Position numbers and translations under genes: made by a program. 64,000 bases of DNA from Planctomycetota bacterium. Lineage in GTDB: Bacteria; Planctomycetota; Phycisphaerae; Phycisphaerales; UBA1924. The number at the start of each line of letters is the position of its first letter. Position 1 is the stretch's first letter. This document shows, piece after piece, positions 28,235 through 36,828 of this stretch. The notes under the pieces were generated by a model. The model ran no database searches. It was not told the origin of the DNA and was given only the letters and a program-made list of their open reading frames with translations. The stretch lies in assembly GCA_030950285.1 (NCBI GenBank), contig JAUZRR010000037.1:1-64000 (forward strand), written 5' to 3'.

Positions 28235-29191
28235 TCAGGCCCGCGAGCCGGCCATCGCACCCGAGGGCATCACGTGGATCCCCGACTCGGCGTCCTGCCG
28301 CCGCGCGCTCGGCTGGGCAACCGGCACGCCCATCACCGCGACACCAAGCTCATCGGCCCGCGCCAGCATCTCGTCGCGGTCGATCATAATCACATCGCCC
28401 GCAGCCACCGCCAGGCAACCCCCGCCGTGGGCGACGAGATTCTCGATGGTCTGGATCCCAACCGTCGGCACGTCAGACCGCCGATCGTGCCCGGCCCGCG
28501 CGCCCTTGCAAAGCGTCCACCCCTTCGCGCGACACACCACACTCACCCGCTCGATCATCCGGTCGGTCCCCTCGACTGCTTCCACCGCGATCACGTCCCG
28601 CTCGCGGATCGCGATCGACTGCCCGATATCGAGCCGCAGCAGCTCGGCAAGCAGCGGCCAGACAAACGCGACATCCGAACGCTGCAGCGCATTGGGCTGG
28701 GTCTTGGTCATCACTCCCGCGGTCGCGAGGTGGTCAGGAATCGGGGCAGTGGAATCGAGTAATGACACGCCGCAGCGCTCCAGTTCTTCTGCGATCGCCG
28801 CGAGCAACGCGCTCGATCGCCGGTCGTGACGAAGACGTGTGAACCACGCCCAGAGAGTACGCATATCCGGGATGTTCCGCACCAGCCGCAGCGGGTCGTG
28901 CATCAGGTTGGCTTTGTCCACCCGCCCGACCATCACCGCGTGATGCACACCCAGACGGTGCAGAATCTTCCCCCAGCTGCCAACCCGCAAAAGGCCGACA
29001 TCGCGGAACGTCGAGCACAACCCGGGCAGCTCATCCTCGTACTGCCCGAGCAAACCGAGCCCGTGCACAACATGCCCGTCGGCCCGCAGCCCCTCAGCCA
29101 CCAAAATCGGCAGCCGCCCGCCCCCGGCGATCAGCCCGACCGCCGTCGGCGATTGTGGGGGGTCGGCAAGAATGGAAAGTGATGGTGTCAT
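28235..29191 (-). CDS. lpxI: UDP-2,3-diacylglucosamine diphosphatase LpxI
   Basis: A 318-residue enzyme of lipid A synthesis that hydrolyses UDP-2,3-diacylglucosamine to lipid X. The N-terminal domain has VGLIAGGGRLPILVAE and the C-terminal DUF1009 domain has TKTQPNALQRSDVAFVWPLL (where family members have a conserved D-x-x-F/W) and DRRSDVPTVGIQTIENL, plus VAVEAVEGTD. LpxI replaces LpxH in alpha-proteobacteria and others. Its presence implies an LPS-bearing outer membrane. It is followed directly by the S4-less tlyA gene. Confidence 0.9.
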   Translation of the reverse strand: MTPSLSILADPPQSPTAVGLIAGGGRLPILVAEGLRADGHVVHGLGLLGQYEDELPGLCSTFRDVGLLRVGSWGKILHRLGVHHAVMVGRVDKANLMHDPLRLVRNIPDMRTLWAWFTRLRHDRRSSALLAAIAEELERCGVSLLDSTAPIPDHLATAGVMTKTQPNALQRSDVAFVWPLLAELLRLDIGQSIAIRERDVIAVEAVEGTDRMIERVSVVCRAKGWTLCKGARAGHDRRSDVPTVGIQTIENLVAHGGGCLAVAAGDVIMIDRDEMLARADELGVAVMGVPVAQPSARRQDAESGIHVMPSGAMAGSRA

Positions 29192-29432
29192 ACGAATCAG
29201 AAAACCGTCAACCCGCCATCCTCAAGATGTCCATCAACACCGATGCCAGCCACGCTCAAGCCCCCGGGCGATTCCCAGAGCGAATGGTATCTCGCTCACT
29301 CCCCCGGCGTCTTCGATCAGCGCGTCTGGGGGATCCGCGGGGAAGACAAACCGGGCAACGCCCTGTTATCGGGCGTAAAATCTGCCTCTCGCTACGGACG
29401 AAAGGCCGGTCCAACCGATACCCATCGGTCCG

Positions 29433-29660
29433 ATGAGCCAATCGCCATTGAATCTCCGCCAGCTTCCCTCAAGCCCGCCCGAGTCGGTTCGGCCTTGGAT
29501 CGGTATCCACTATCTCTGTTCGGGCAAGTACATCCGGGTCTATCGCTCGGCCGACGGCATGCAGTACCACGCCCGCTGCCCCCAGTGCAGCCGATGCACC
29601 GTCTTCCGCGTCGGCAAGGGCGGCTCGTCCGCCCGCCAGTTCGAGGTAAGCTGCCGATAG
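29433..29660 (+). CDS. conserved small zinc-ribbon-like protein (75 aa)
   Basis: A 75-residue protein. After a variable 20-residue start comes IGIHYLCSGKYIRVYRSADG, then YHARCPQCSRCTVFRVGKG and a final C-R. Cysteines at about 29, 49, 52 and 55 could form a zinc ribbon. I recall similar short proteins (I-x-V-x-F-x-C-x-x-x-Y-x-R-V-Y) from planctomycetes without known function. It lies 18 bases from the next gene and probably starts the five-gene run 29433-32740. No strong ribosome site is seen. Confidence 0.65.
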   Translation: MSQSPLNLRQLPSSPPESVRPWIGIHYLCSGKYIRVYRSADGMQYHARCPQCSRCTVFRVGKGGSSARQFEVSCR

Positions 29661-29679
29661 CCCGCGTACACTCGCCAAC

Positions 29680-30237
29680 ATGGCCAGTCTCCAGCGAACA
29701 GGATACGAAACAGCCCGCCCGACCCACCAGTGCGCCCAGACCCAACGCCGGTTTCAGACCGGCGAGGTGTACGTCGCCACGCTCACAGACAACCCCGAAA
29801 GCGACGAGATGGTCCGGCTCGATTTCGCGCTCGACGCCTGGGACGCAGGGGCACGCCCAGAACGCAAACCCATCGCCGTCTGGCGGACGGTCGAAGCAGA
29901 CGCCAAGACCCAGCAAAACCTGCTCCCCGGCACCGACGAGCTGTTCGCGATGTTCGAGGGGATGGACGCCGAAACAGAGGGAAGAGCCGCGGTCTTCCGC
30001 TATCTCCTGGCGCTCATGCTCATGCGCAAACGCATCCTCCGCCTCGTCGATCAGCGCGTCGGCGACACCGGCCGCCCGGTCCTCCAGCTCGCCAAGCGGG
30101 GCGCTCCAAAGGGAACAGCCCCCGAGATGTTCGACGTCACCGACCCCGGCATGGACGAGGACTCGGTCGCGGCCGGCATTCAGGAACTCGGAGCCGTGCT
30201 CTGTGGCAACGAACCCGACGCGGGAGATGAAACATGA
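29680..30237 (+). CDS. conserved hypothetical protein (185 aa)
   Basis: A 185-residue soluble protein of unknown function. The N-terminus has THQCAQTQRRFQTGEVYVAT, a possible zinc- or nucleic-acid-binding beta start, followed by VRLDFALDAWDAG and, near residue 100, a helical part (FRYLLALMLMRKRILRLVDQ). The C-terminal part is polar. From memory, similar sequences occur in planctomycetes next to envelope lipoprotein genes. Its stop overlaps the ATG of the following lipoprotein gene (ATGA), suggesting a functional tie. I do not recognise the activity. Confidence 0.65.
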   Translation: MASLQRTGYETARPTHQCAQTQRRFQTGEVYVATLTDNPESDEMVRLDFALDAWDAGARPERKPIAVWRTVEADAKTQQNLLPGTDELFAMFEGMDAETEGRAAVFRYLLALMLMRKRILRLVDQRVGDTGRPVLQLAKRGAPKGTAPEMFDVTDPGMDEDSVAAGIQELGAVLCGNEPDAGDET

Positions 30238-31163
30238 TCTGTCGCGGCGTTGCCGGTGTGCGGTGGGTGGTCTTGACGGCTGTCGTCGGTGTGGTGCTCA
30301 GCGGGCTTGGCGGATGCGCAACCACAGACGACGGGCCCCGCTTTGAGCGCCCGGAGATCGTGCCAAATTATGCGCAGACCGCGAACAGGTTCAACGCAAG
30401 GGTCGAACGGCTCGATCGGGTCTGGGCAAGCACAGTCGTGACCATCCGCACCCCCAAAGAGCACGGCGGCACCCGGATCGACCAGGCCGAGGGCTACCTC
30501 CAGATCGAACAGCCAGACAAAACATCCCTCTCGATCATGAAACTCGGCGAAACCTATTTCTACCTCGGGTCCGACGAGGAGGGCTACTGGTGGCTCGACC
30601 TGAGCGACCGCGACCACAAGGTCGCCCTCTACGGCCTGCACGCCCAGGCAACCCCCGCGATCGTTGCCGAGCTGGGGCTCCCGGTGCATCCGCAGGAACT
30701 GCTCGACCTCTTCGCGCTGACGCCGCTCCCCGGGCGAAAGACCGCCGGCGCGGCGTCCTCGGTGGTTGCGCCCGGCACCGTCGACTGGGACGACCAGCGC
30801 GGCATGCTCAAAGTCACGGTCCCCGCCAAGTGGGGCACCCGGGCGATCTGGCTTGACCCGGTGACGATGGCGCCCCAGCGGACCGAACTCCGCGACGGAC
30901 GCGGCCGCGTGCGCGCAGCGTGCGATATGGCCCGCTACACCTCCGTCCCCGTCCGCGGCGACGGGCGCGTGCCTCCCAAAATGGCGTCGCAGTACCGCGT
31001 CGAGTTTCCCGCAAGCCAATCCCGCGCCACCATCGAGCTCTACGGCACGATGAACAAGCCGATCTCTTCCCGCGCGTTCGACTTCCAGAATCTCGTCGAG
31101 TCCTACGGCGTCGATGAGGTGATCCTGCTCCGCCCCGAACGGGCCGCTGCGAAGAGGCGGTGA
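30234..31163 (+). CDS. LolA/LolB-like outer membrane lipoprotein
   Basis: A 309-residue lipoprotein: the signal peptide has a hydrophobic core (VVLTAVVGVVLSGL) and a lipobox LGGC with cysteine at about 28. The mature part resembles the LolA/LolB superfamily of hydrophobic-cavity beta-barrel carriers: YLQIEQPDKTSLSIMKLGE, YFYLGSDEEGYWWLDL and a later DPVTMAPQRTELRD. It may move lipoproteins or lipids to the outer membrane, but function is unproven. It overlaps its neighbours on both sides by four bases, so the three genes are one unit. Confidence 0.72.
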   Translation: MICRGVAGVRWVVLTAVVGVVLSGLGGCATTDDGPRFERPEIVPNYAQTANRFNARVERLDRVWASTVVTIRTPKEHGGTRIDQAEGYLQIEQPDKTSLSIMKLGETYFYLGSDEEGYWWLDLSDRDHKVALYGLHAQATPAIVAELGLPVHPQELLDLFALTPLPGRKTAGAASSVVAPGTVDWDDQRGMLKVTVPAKWGTRAIWLDPVTMAPQRTELRDGRGRVRAACDMARYTSVPVRGDGRVPPKMASQYRVEFPASQSRATIELYGTMNKPISSRAFDFQNLVESYGVDEVILLRPERAAAKRR

Positions 31164-32740
31164 ACGTGGGCTGCCGGGCAAGCGTGATAATCGTGCTCTT
31201 CGCCGCAGTAACCTGCATGATGCTCGCGCCTTGCGTGCGCGCGCAAACCAAAGGCCCACCCGCCGAGTCGCACGGCTGGGTTTCCGGCTTCGATCTCGAA
31301 CGAGGTGGGGGGGTGCTCCTGCACCTCGCGCCCAGGTCGCTGCTCGGCGAGGGGGTGGTGGGTGAAGCCGGGCAGGCGTGGGTCGCTCGCGTGCTGGCTA
31401 CCACTCCGAGGGCGGTTCCCGATTGGGACCGGCGGGTGTATCTGGTCTACAGCCGGGACACACACCTGCTCGATGTGTTCGCGATCGACGTGGTCCGGCC
31501 GATCCCGACGGGTGCGTGGCAGACCCGCCCGTTCTCCGGCGCTTCTGCGCAGCCTTCGCTCGATATGGGGGACGCCGAGTACTCCGGAGCTGTCGGGAGT
31601 GCTCGTGGGTTGCTCGTCCTCGGGCGGGCCGAGTTCTGGACGCTCTGGCGCCTCGCCGGGCGGAAGTGGGACAGAATCGAGCTGCCGTCGGTGCTCGCGT
31701 CGGCTGACCATGTGTGGGCGGTCGAGGACGCCGATCCCCCCCGGCTCGTCGCGGCGATCGGTTCGTCGCTGACAGCCTGGGACTGGGACACCCCGCCCGG
31801 GAGCGACGCCGAGCGTTGGACGCCGACCGAACTCACACTGCCAGATGGGATCGAACAGACCGACCTGTCCAGCGTGACGGCGGTTTTTGCCACCGGCGGC
31901 GATGTCGGCTGGGCGATGGACACCCCGGACCGCAAACAGGTGGTGCTGTACACGGTCGGTCCGGGTCTGGTCGGTGTGGTCGCCACGATCGAGCTCGACG
32001 GCACCCCGATCTCTTTCGAGCCTTTGGATGGTGGTCGGCGACTGGCCACGCTGTGCGAGGTGGTCGAGCCCGCAGCCGAGGGGGGCACCAAGCCCAGTCG
32101 CAGCTTGCAGCTGATCGAGACCTCGCTGGTGACCGGGCGCGAGCTGTACCGGGGGCCGCCGCGGTCTTCAGCACTCTCGATCCACGACGGGATGCGGCTG
32201 CTGAGCCTGGGCATGATGGCGCTCTCGGCGTGTGTGCTGTTCTACCTGCTCCGGCCGGCGTCCGAGATCGCCGCCCCCGTGGTTCCCGAGGGCTGGGTGC
32301 TTGCTCCGCCCGGGCGGCGCATCTTTGCCGCGGTGTTTGACGCGTGGCTCGTGGTCGGGATCGTCAGCGCGACGTTCGGCATCCCGTTCGGCGACTTCGT
32401 GCTGATCCTGCCGTTGCTCGAGTCTGCCCCCGGGGTCATTGCTCTGGCAACTGTGATCGTCGGCGGCACGGTCTACGGCACCACCGCCGAGTGGATGCTT
32501 GGGTGTACCTTCGGCAAGGCCCTCGCCCGCATCCGCGTGGTCTCGGTCGACCCGGCCCGTCCGACCCTCGGCCTGATGCGCTGCGGCGCCCGCAACGTGT
32601 TCCGGTGGGCGCTGGCCCCTTGGGCGCTGCTCGGGCTCAACTCGCCGGACTTTCGCCATCGCGGCGACGTGATCACCGGGGCGGCGGTCGTCACCCGCCC
32701 GGTCGAACAGCCGAGCCCGCCCGATTCCGGGTCGGGCTGA
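31160..32740 (+). CDS. RDD family membrane protein with exported N-terminal domain
   Basis: A 526-residue protein. A signal peptide (about 1-28) leads into a periplasmic, beta-rich domain of about 310 residues that I do not recognise (repeats such as WAVEDADPPRLVAAIGSSLT suggest a propeller). One membrane helix follows near residue 360, then an RDD domain with R-R-x-x-A-x-x-x-D (GRRIFAAVFDAWLVVGI), a second hydrophobic pair and ARIRVVSVDPARP. RDD proteins have been linked to ion transport in a few cases. It starts at GTG overlapping the lipoprotein stop. Confidence 0.68.
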   Translation: MNVGCRASVIIVLFAAVTCMMLAPCVRAQTKGPPAESHGWVSGFDLERGGGVLLHLAPRSLLGEGVVGEAGQAWVARVLATTPRAVPDWDRRVYLVYSRDTHLLDVFAIDVVRPIPTGAWQTRPFSGASAQPSLDMGDAEYSGAVGSARGLLVLGRAEFWTLWRLAGRKWDRIELPSVLASADHVWAVEDADPPRLVAAIGSSLTAWDWDTPPGSDAERWTPTELTLPDGIEQTDLSSVTAVFATGGDVGWAMDTPDRKQVVLYTVGPGLVGVVATIELDGTPISFEPLDGGRRLATLCEVVEPAAEGGTKPSRSLQLIETSLVTGRELYRGPPRSSALSIHDGMRLLSLGMMALSACVLFYLLRPASEIAAPVVPEGWVLAPPGRRIFAAVFDAWLVVGIVSATFGIPFGDFVLILPLLESAPGVIALATVIVGGTVYGTTAEWMLGCTFGKALARIRVVSVDPARPTLGLMRCGARNVFRWALAPWALLGLNSPDFRHRGDVITGAAVVTRPVEQPSPPDSGSG

Positions 32741-32890
32741 CGGGGTTTACCCAAAATGTTGTGGCTGATACGCGAAGTCTGCGCTCGGCAGGTCAAGTTT
32801 GCGCGTTCTCCCGTCCGATAGGGGAGACAGCGGGGCGGGTTGACACCGGAGGATCCGGGGTGCCCGGGCCGCGCAGACGGAGGCGGTCGC

Positions 32891-35353
32891 TTGGAGAGCG
32901 GATCGGATCCAACCAAGCCCGGACCCTGGCGTCGGGCGGCTCAGGCAGCCCGCGCCGCGTGGCCGGTGGTGGTCCTTGTGCTCGGCGCGGGGGTCCTGAT
33001 GGCCGGGGTGGCAGTCGGGATGATGACCAAGCCCAAGCCCGATCTTTCGGTCTCTTTGGACGTGGCAGAACGGCTGATCAACGACGCCGAGTTTCAGCCC
33101 GCGCTCGACGTGCTCAACGACGAGGTGCTGCCGCTGGTGGGGCGTTCGTGGGTCCCAAGCGAGGACCGAGCCCGCTACCACCGGCTGGTGGCGCGGGCGG
33201 TGGCGTTTGGGGAGCGCGAGCTGGGCGTGCGTGACTTTCAGAACGCCGAGACGATCCGCCGCGAGTTTCATGCCGCCGAGAAGGCCGGGCTCGAACTCAC
33301 GCCGGAGGACCTGGTGACCTTGTGCGCGAGTTATCTTCTGCTCGGTGAGGAAGAGCGTGCCCGGGCCCGGGTGATGCAGTTGCCCGAGGACGCGTCGGAC
33401 GCGCGGCGGACGATCCTGCGGTCGCTTGTCGAGCACGAGTTGGCCAAGCCGAGGCCCGAGTACGACCGCGCCATCGAGGTGCTCAGCGCGATCACGACCG
33501 ACGCCGATCTTGACCCCGCCGACCGGGCGTGGTCGCTTGCGCGGGAGAGCGAGATCAGGCTCGGGCAGGGGTTTGCAGCCGAGGCGGTCGCCAAACTCTT
33601 GCAGGGCATTCTTCGGCTCGACGACGCGCCCAAGGGCTCGCTCGCGGAGCTTTATGTCTTGCTCGGGCAGGGGCATTACGCCCTCGGCGAGTTCGCCTCG
33701 GCGCGCAGCCGACTCGAGTATGCGCTGACGATGCTGGGGACCACCGAGCCCCTCGCTGCGCGGGCGCAGGTGTACCTTGCGATGTGCGATCAGGCGTTGG
33801 GCGACGCGGACTCGGCGCACGCGAGGTACGCAGCCGTCACCGAGTGGGCCAAGGAGATGGACTGGCAGCTCCCCGCGATGTTCGGGCTTGCCGAGACCGA
33901 GGGGCTCGCCGGGCGCGTGGAAGAATCGGTCAACGCCTACGCGGGCCTCGTGGACGCCATGCTGCAGGGGCGGCGTCACCCGTTGGTCTCGCCCGAGCGG
34001 GTGGCGCAGAGCTTGCTCGAGCGTGCGCGGGACCGGATCGAAGCCGAGGACCCTCGATCGGCGCTGCGGTTTGTGCTGCGGGCCGAGGAGCTGTTCGGGC
34101 TGGGTGATGTGTCGGCCGAGGTGCTCGAGACACTGGGAAAGGCGCACGAGATGCTCGCCGAGCGGATGCTCACCGAGGTGGAATCGTCCGGCGTGGACGA
34201 GGCCGCTCGTATCATGGCGCTCGACCCGACGACCCGGGCCACGGTACAACGGCACGCCATCGCGGCCGGGAAGTATTACAAGGACTACGCCGAGAAGGTC
34301 ATGCTCGATGACAACGAGGCGTACGTCCGCAGCCTGTGGGCGTCGGCATTGGCGTTCGAGCGCGGGGGCGACCTCAAACGGGCGATCGCGGCGTATCGAG
34401 AATACATCGGTGGTGTGCCCGACGACCCGAGTGTCGCGGGGCGTGAGGGATCGCAGGCCGAAGCGAGGTACCGTGTCGGCCGCAGCTACCAGGCGTTGGG
34501 CGAGTATCAGCTCGCGGCGGAGATGTTCGAGAGCCTGCTTGCCGACGGCGAACTCGACTCGGGTGTCGGGCAGTACGCCCAGGAGAGCTCCGTCCCGCTT
34601 GCCCAGGTCTATCTGGCCGACACCGACGAGACCAACGACGAGGAGGCCCGCAAACTGCTCGAAGAGGCGGTCTCGGGGAGCATGGGCGATGAGGGCAGCG
34701 TCTACTTCCACGACGCGCTCCTTCAACTCGGTTCGCTGCACCATCGCCGCGGCGAATACGTCCGTGCGATCGAGCGGCTCACCGAAGCGGTCGAGCGGTA
34801 CCCCGATGATCCGCAACTGCCTGTGATCCGCTTTCGGCTCGCCGACTCGCTGAGGCAGGAGGCCGCGTCGATCGAAGCAACGCTCGCCCGCGACGCGATG
34901 CCCGACGCCCGGGTGATCGAGCTCGAAGCTGCGCGAGAGGCGCACCTCCGCGAGGCGTTGGGTCTGTTCGATGCTGTCCGCGAGGCGCTTGAGGCAAAGA
35001 GCCCGGGGCAGCGCAGCGAGAGCGAACGGGTCGCGCTCCGGAACTCCTACTTCTTCCTCGGCGATTGCGCGTTTGACCTGGGAGACTACGACGCGGCGGT
35101 GCAGCACTACGAGCTGGCCCGCGAGCGTTACAGCCAGGACCCCGCGTCGCTGGTCGCGATGGTGCAGATCGTCAACGCCTATATCGCGATGGGCCAGACC
35201 GACAAAGCCCGTGCTGCCAACGAACGTGCCAAGCGATTTTATACCAAGTTGCCGGAGGAGGCGTGGAACGATCCGTACCTGCCGATGAGCAGGACAGACT
35301 GGGAGCGATGGCTCGATTCAACCGCGAAGCTCTACGGCTTTGGCAACCAGTAA
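32891..35353 (+). CDS. membrane-anchored TPR protein
   Basis: An 820-residue protein with one N-terminal membrane helix (VVVLVLGAGVLMAGVAVGMM, about residues 20-42) and then tetratricopeptide-type helical repeats to the end, for example LYVLLGQGHYALGEFASARS, ARYRVGRSYQALGEYQLAAE and YFFLGDCAFDLGDYDAAVQH. Its repeats should face the periplasm and act as a scaffold. I prefer TTG 32891 because GGAGG at 32879-32883 precedes it by 7 bases; an upstream TTG at 32840 has no site. It abuts flgN, with 59 bases between, and may belong to the flagellar transcription unit. Confidence 0.8.
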   Translation: MESGSDPTKPGPWRRAAQAARAAWPVVVLVLGAGVLMAGVAVGMMTKPKPDLSVSLDVAERLINDAEFQPALDVLNDEVLPLVGRSWVPSEDRARYHRLVARAVAFGERELGVRDFQNAETIRREFHAAEKAGLELTPEDLVTLCASYLLLGEEERARARVMQLPEDASDARRTILRSLVEHELAKPRPEYDRAIEVLSAITTDADLDPADRAWSLARESEIRLGQGFAAEAVAKLLQGILRLDDAPKGSLAELYVLLGQGHYALGEFASARSRLEYALTMLGTTEPLAARAQVYLAMCDQALGDADSAHARYAAVTEWAKEMDWQLPAMFGLAETEGLAGRVEESVNAYAGLVDAMLQGRRHPLVSPERVAQSLLERARDRIEAEDPRSALRFVLRAEELFGLGDVSAEVLETLGKAHEMLAERMLTEVESSGVDEAARIMALDPTTRATVQRHAIAAGKYYKDYAEKVMLDDNEAYVRSLWASALAFERGGDLKRAIAAYREYIGGVPDDPSVAGREGSQAEARYRVGRSYQALGEYQLAAEMFESLLADGELDSGVGQYAQESSVPLAQVYLADTDETNDEEARKLLEEAVSGSMGDEGSVYFHDALLQLGSLHHRRGEYVRAIERLTEAVERYPDDPQLPVIRFRLADSLRQEAASIEATLARDAMPDARVIELEAAREAHLREALGLFDAVREALEAKSPGQRSESERVALRNSYFFLGDCAFDLGDYDAAVQHYELARERYSQDPASLVAMVQIVNAYIAMGQTDKARAANERAKRFYTKLPEEAWNDPYLPMSRTDWERWLDSTAKLYGFGNQ

Positions 35354-35412
35354 TGAAGCACACGCCAAACGCGATGCAACCCGGCGAGGATCGCCGAGAG
35401 AATGAGGTCAGG

Positions 35413-35892
35413 ATGACCATGCAGGAAAGAAACACGACGACAACTCCTACCGACTTTGGTCGGTTGCGGCTGCTGCTCGACGAGCAGGAAGCGTTGTTTG
35501 TCCGCCTCGATGCCCTGAGCAAGGTTCAGCACACGCTGGTCGACGAGGACCGCACCGACGAACTGCTCAGGCTGCTCAACGAACGCCAGGCGGTCATCGG
35601 CGGGATCGAGGATGTCGCTGCCGAGCTTCAGCCGTTCCGCTCGCGGTGGGAAGCGGTGCTCGAGGATGCCAAGCCCGAGCAGCGTGATCGATTGACGCAA
35701 CAGGTCGAGCGGCTTGCGGACGTTGCTTCGCGCGTCGCGGCCCGTGATGAGACCGATCGGAAACTCATGGAGCGTCGGCGGGACGCGCTGGCGAGCGAAC
35801 TGGCCGGGGCCGACAAAGCCCGGGGCGCCGTCGCGGCGTACGGGGGGGCATCCCTCCGCCCGGCCGCGCGGTTTCAGGACCGGGAGGCGTAG
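35413..35892 (+). CDS. flgN: FlgN-like flagellar export chaperone
   Basis: A 159-residue helical protein typical of FlgN, the cytoplasmic chaperone for the hook-filament junction proteins FlgK and FlgL. The pattern LLDEQEALFVRLDALSKVQH and DELLRLLNERQAVIGGIEDV matches the FlgN coiled hairpin (L-x-x-E-x-x-x-L-x-x-L plus R-x-x-L-x-x-L). The position upstream of flagellar regulators supports the call, although the sequence is divergent. ATG 35413 has GAGG 8 bases before it; ATG 35353 is an alternative that overlaps the TPR gene stop. Confidence 0.72.
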   Translation: MTMQERNTTTTPTDFGRLRLLLDEQEALFVRLDALSKVQHTLVDEDRTDELLRLLNERQAVIGGIEDVAAELQPFRSRWEAVLEDAKPEQRDRLTQQVERLADVASRVAARDETDRKLMERRRDALASELAGADKARGAVAAYGGASLRPAARFQDREA

Positions 35893-35895
35893 CAC

Positions 35896-36828
35896 ATGAC
35901 ACAGAGTGCAGAACACGCCCAAGCCCCCGTGCAGCCCAGCGCAGAGGAGCTGCCCGAGCTGCTCCGCATGCTCAACGACGCGACCTCGCGGTTCCAGGTC
36001 TCGCACGATCAGTTGACGGCCGAGGTGTCGCGGCTGCGCGCGCAGCTGCGCGATGCCGACGAGCAGCTGCAACGGTCGCGCCGGCTTGCGGGGCTCGGCG
36101 AGATGGCTGCGGGGATCGCCCATGAGATTCGCAACCCGCTGGGGTCGATCGGTCTCTACGCCACCATGCTCGCTGAGGACCTCGAAGACCGCCCCGAAGA
36201 ACGCGACATCGCGACCAAGATCGGTCGTGCGGTTCGCGGGCTTGACGCGATCGTGACTGACGTGCTCGCGTTTGCTGGCGAGGCAAAGATGCGGCTTCTG
36301 CCCGCGCCCGTGGATGAACTCCTCGAAGCGGCGGTCGAGCTCTCGGGTGCAGTGGGCGGGACGGCAGGGCTGCGCGTGGAGATCGAGGCCGGGCCGGCGG
36401 GGCTCGACATCGAGTGCGATTTCGGGAAGCTCCGTCAGGCGCTGGTCAACGTTATCCGCAACGGCGTCGAAGCGATCGAAGAGGCGGCTGCTCAAGGATG
36501 CACAGGGCAGCCGGTCTTGCGGGTGAGCGCGGTTCTCGCCGAGCTGCCCGAGGGCGAAGCGGTCGTCTTTGTGGTGCGGGACTCTGGAACGGGTATCCAC
36601 GGCGAGGCGACCGAGCGCATGTTCAACCCGTTTTATACGACGCGGGCGGTCGGCACGGGGCTGGGGTTGGCGATCGTGCACCGCATCGTGGACGCCCACG
36701 GCGGGCGGGTCAGTGTGAGCAACAACGGGCCTCGCCCGGGTGACGGCGCGACGGTCGAGATCATCATTCCCAGGCGGCAAGGACGCGCCGCCCGGGCAGG
36801 CAACGAGCACGGAAGGGCGAACGCATGA
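35896..36828 (+). CDS. flrB: two-component sensor histidine kinase, FlrB/FleS-like
   Basis: A 310-residue soluble kinase. A short coiled N-terminus (to residue 60) precedes the dimerisation helix with GLGEMAAGIAHEIRNPLGSI, phosphate on His76, then the ATPase: LVNVIRNGVEAIEEA as N box, VVRDSGTGIHG, and TGLGLAIVHRIVDAHGGRV. It lacks membrane or PAS domains, as in FlrB/FleS, which start the sigma-54 flagellar cascade. Its stop overlaps the ATG of the response-regulator gene (ATGA), so they form a pair. The input signal is not obvious; a flagellar assembly signal is likely. Confidence 0.85.
   Translation: MTQSAEHAQAPVQPSAEELPELLRMLNDATSRFQVSHDQLTAEVSRLRAQLRDADEQLQRSRRLAGLGEMAAGIAHEIRNPLGSIGLYATMLAEDLEDRPEERDIATKIGRAVRGLDAIVTDVLAFAGEAKMRLLPAPVDELLEAAVELSGAVGGTAGLRVEIEAGPAGLDIECDFGKLRQALVNVIRNGVEAIEEAAAQGCTGQPVLRVSAVLAELPEGEAVVFVVRDSGTGIHGEATERMFNPFYTTRAVGTGLGLAIVHRIVDAHGGRVSVSNNGPRPGDGATVEIIIPRRQGRAARAGNEHGRANA

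Noticed and set aside
32747-35107. A 786-codon open frame on the minus strand
   Set aside because: It is antisense to the TPR gene, rich in Arg, His and Leu, with no recognisable domain; such long frames arise in high-GC coding DNA.
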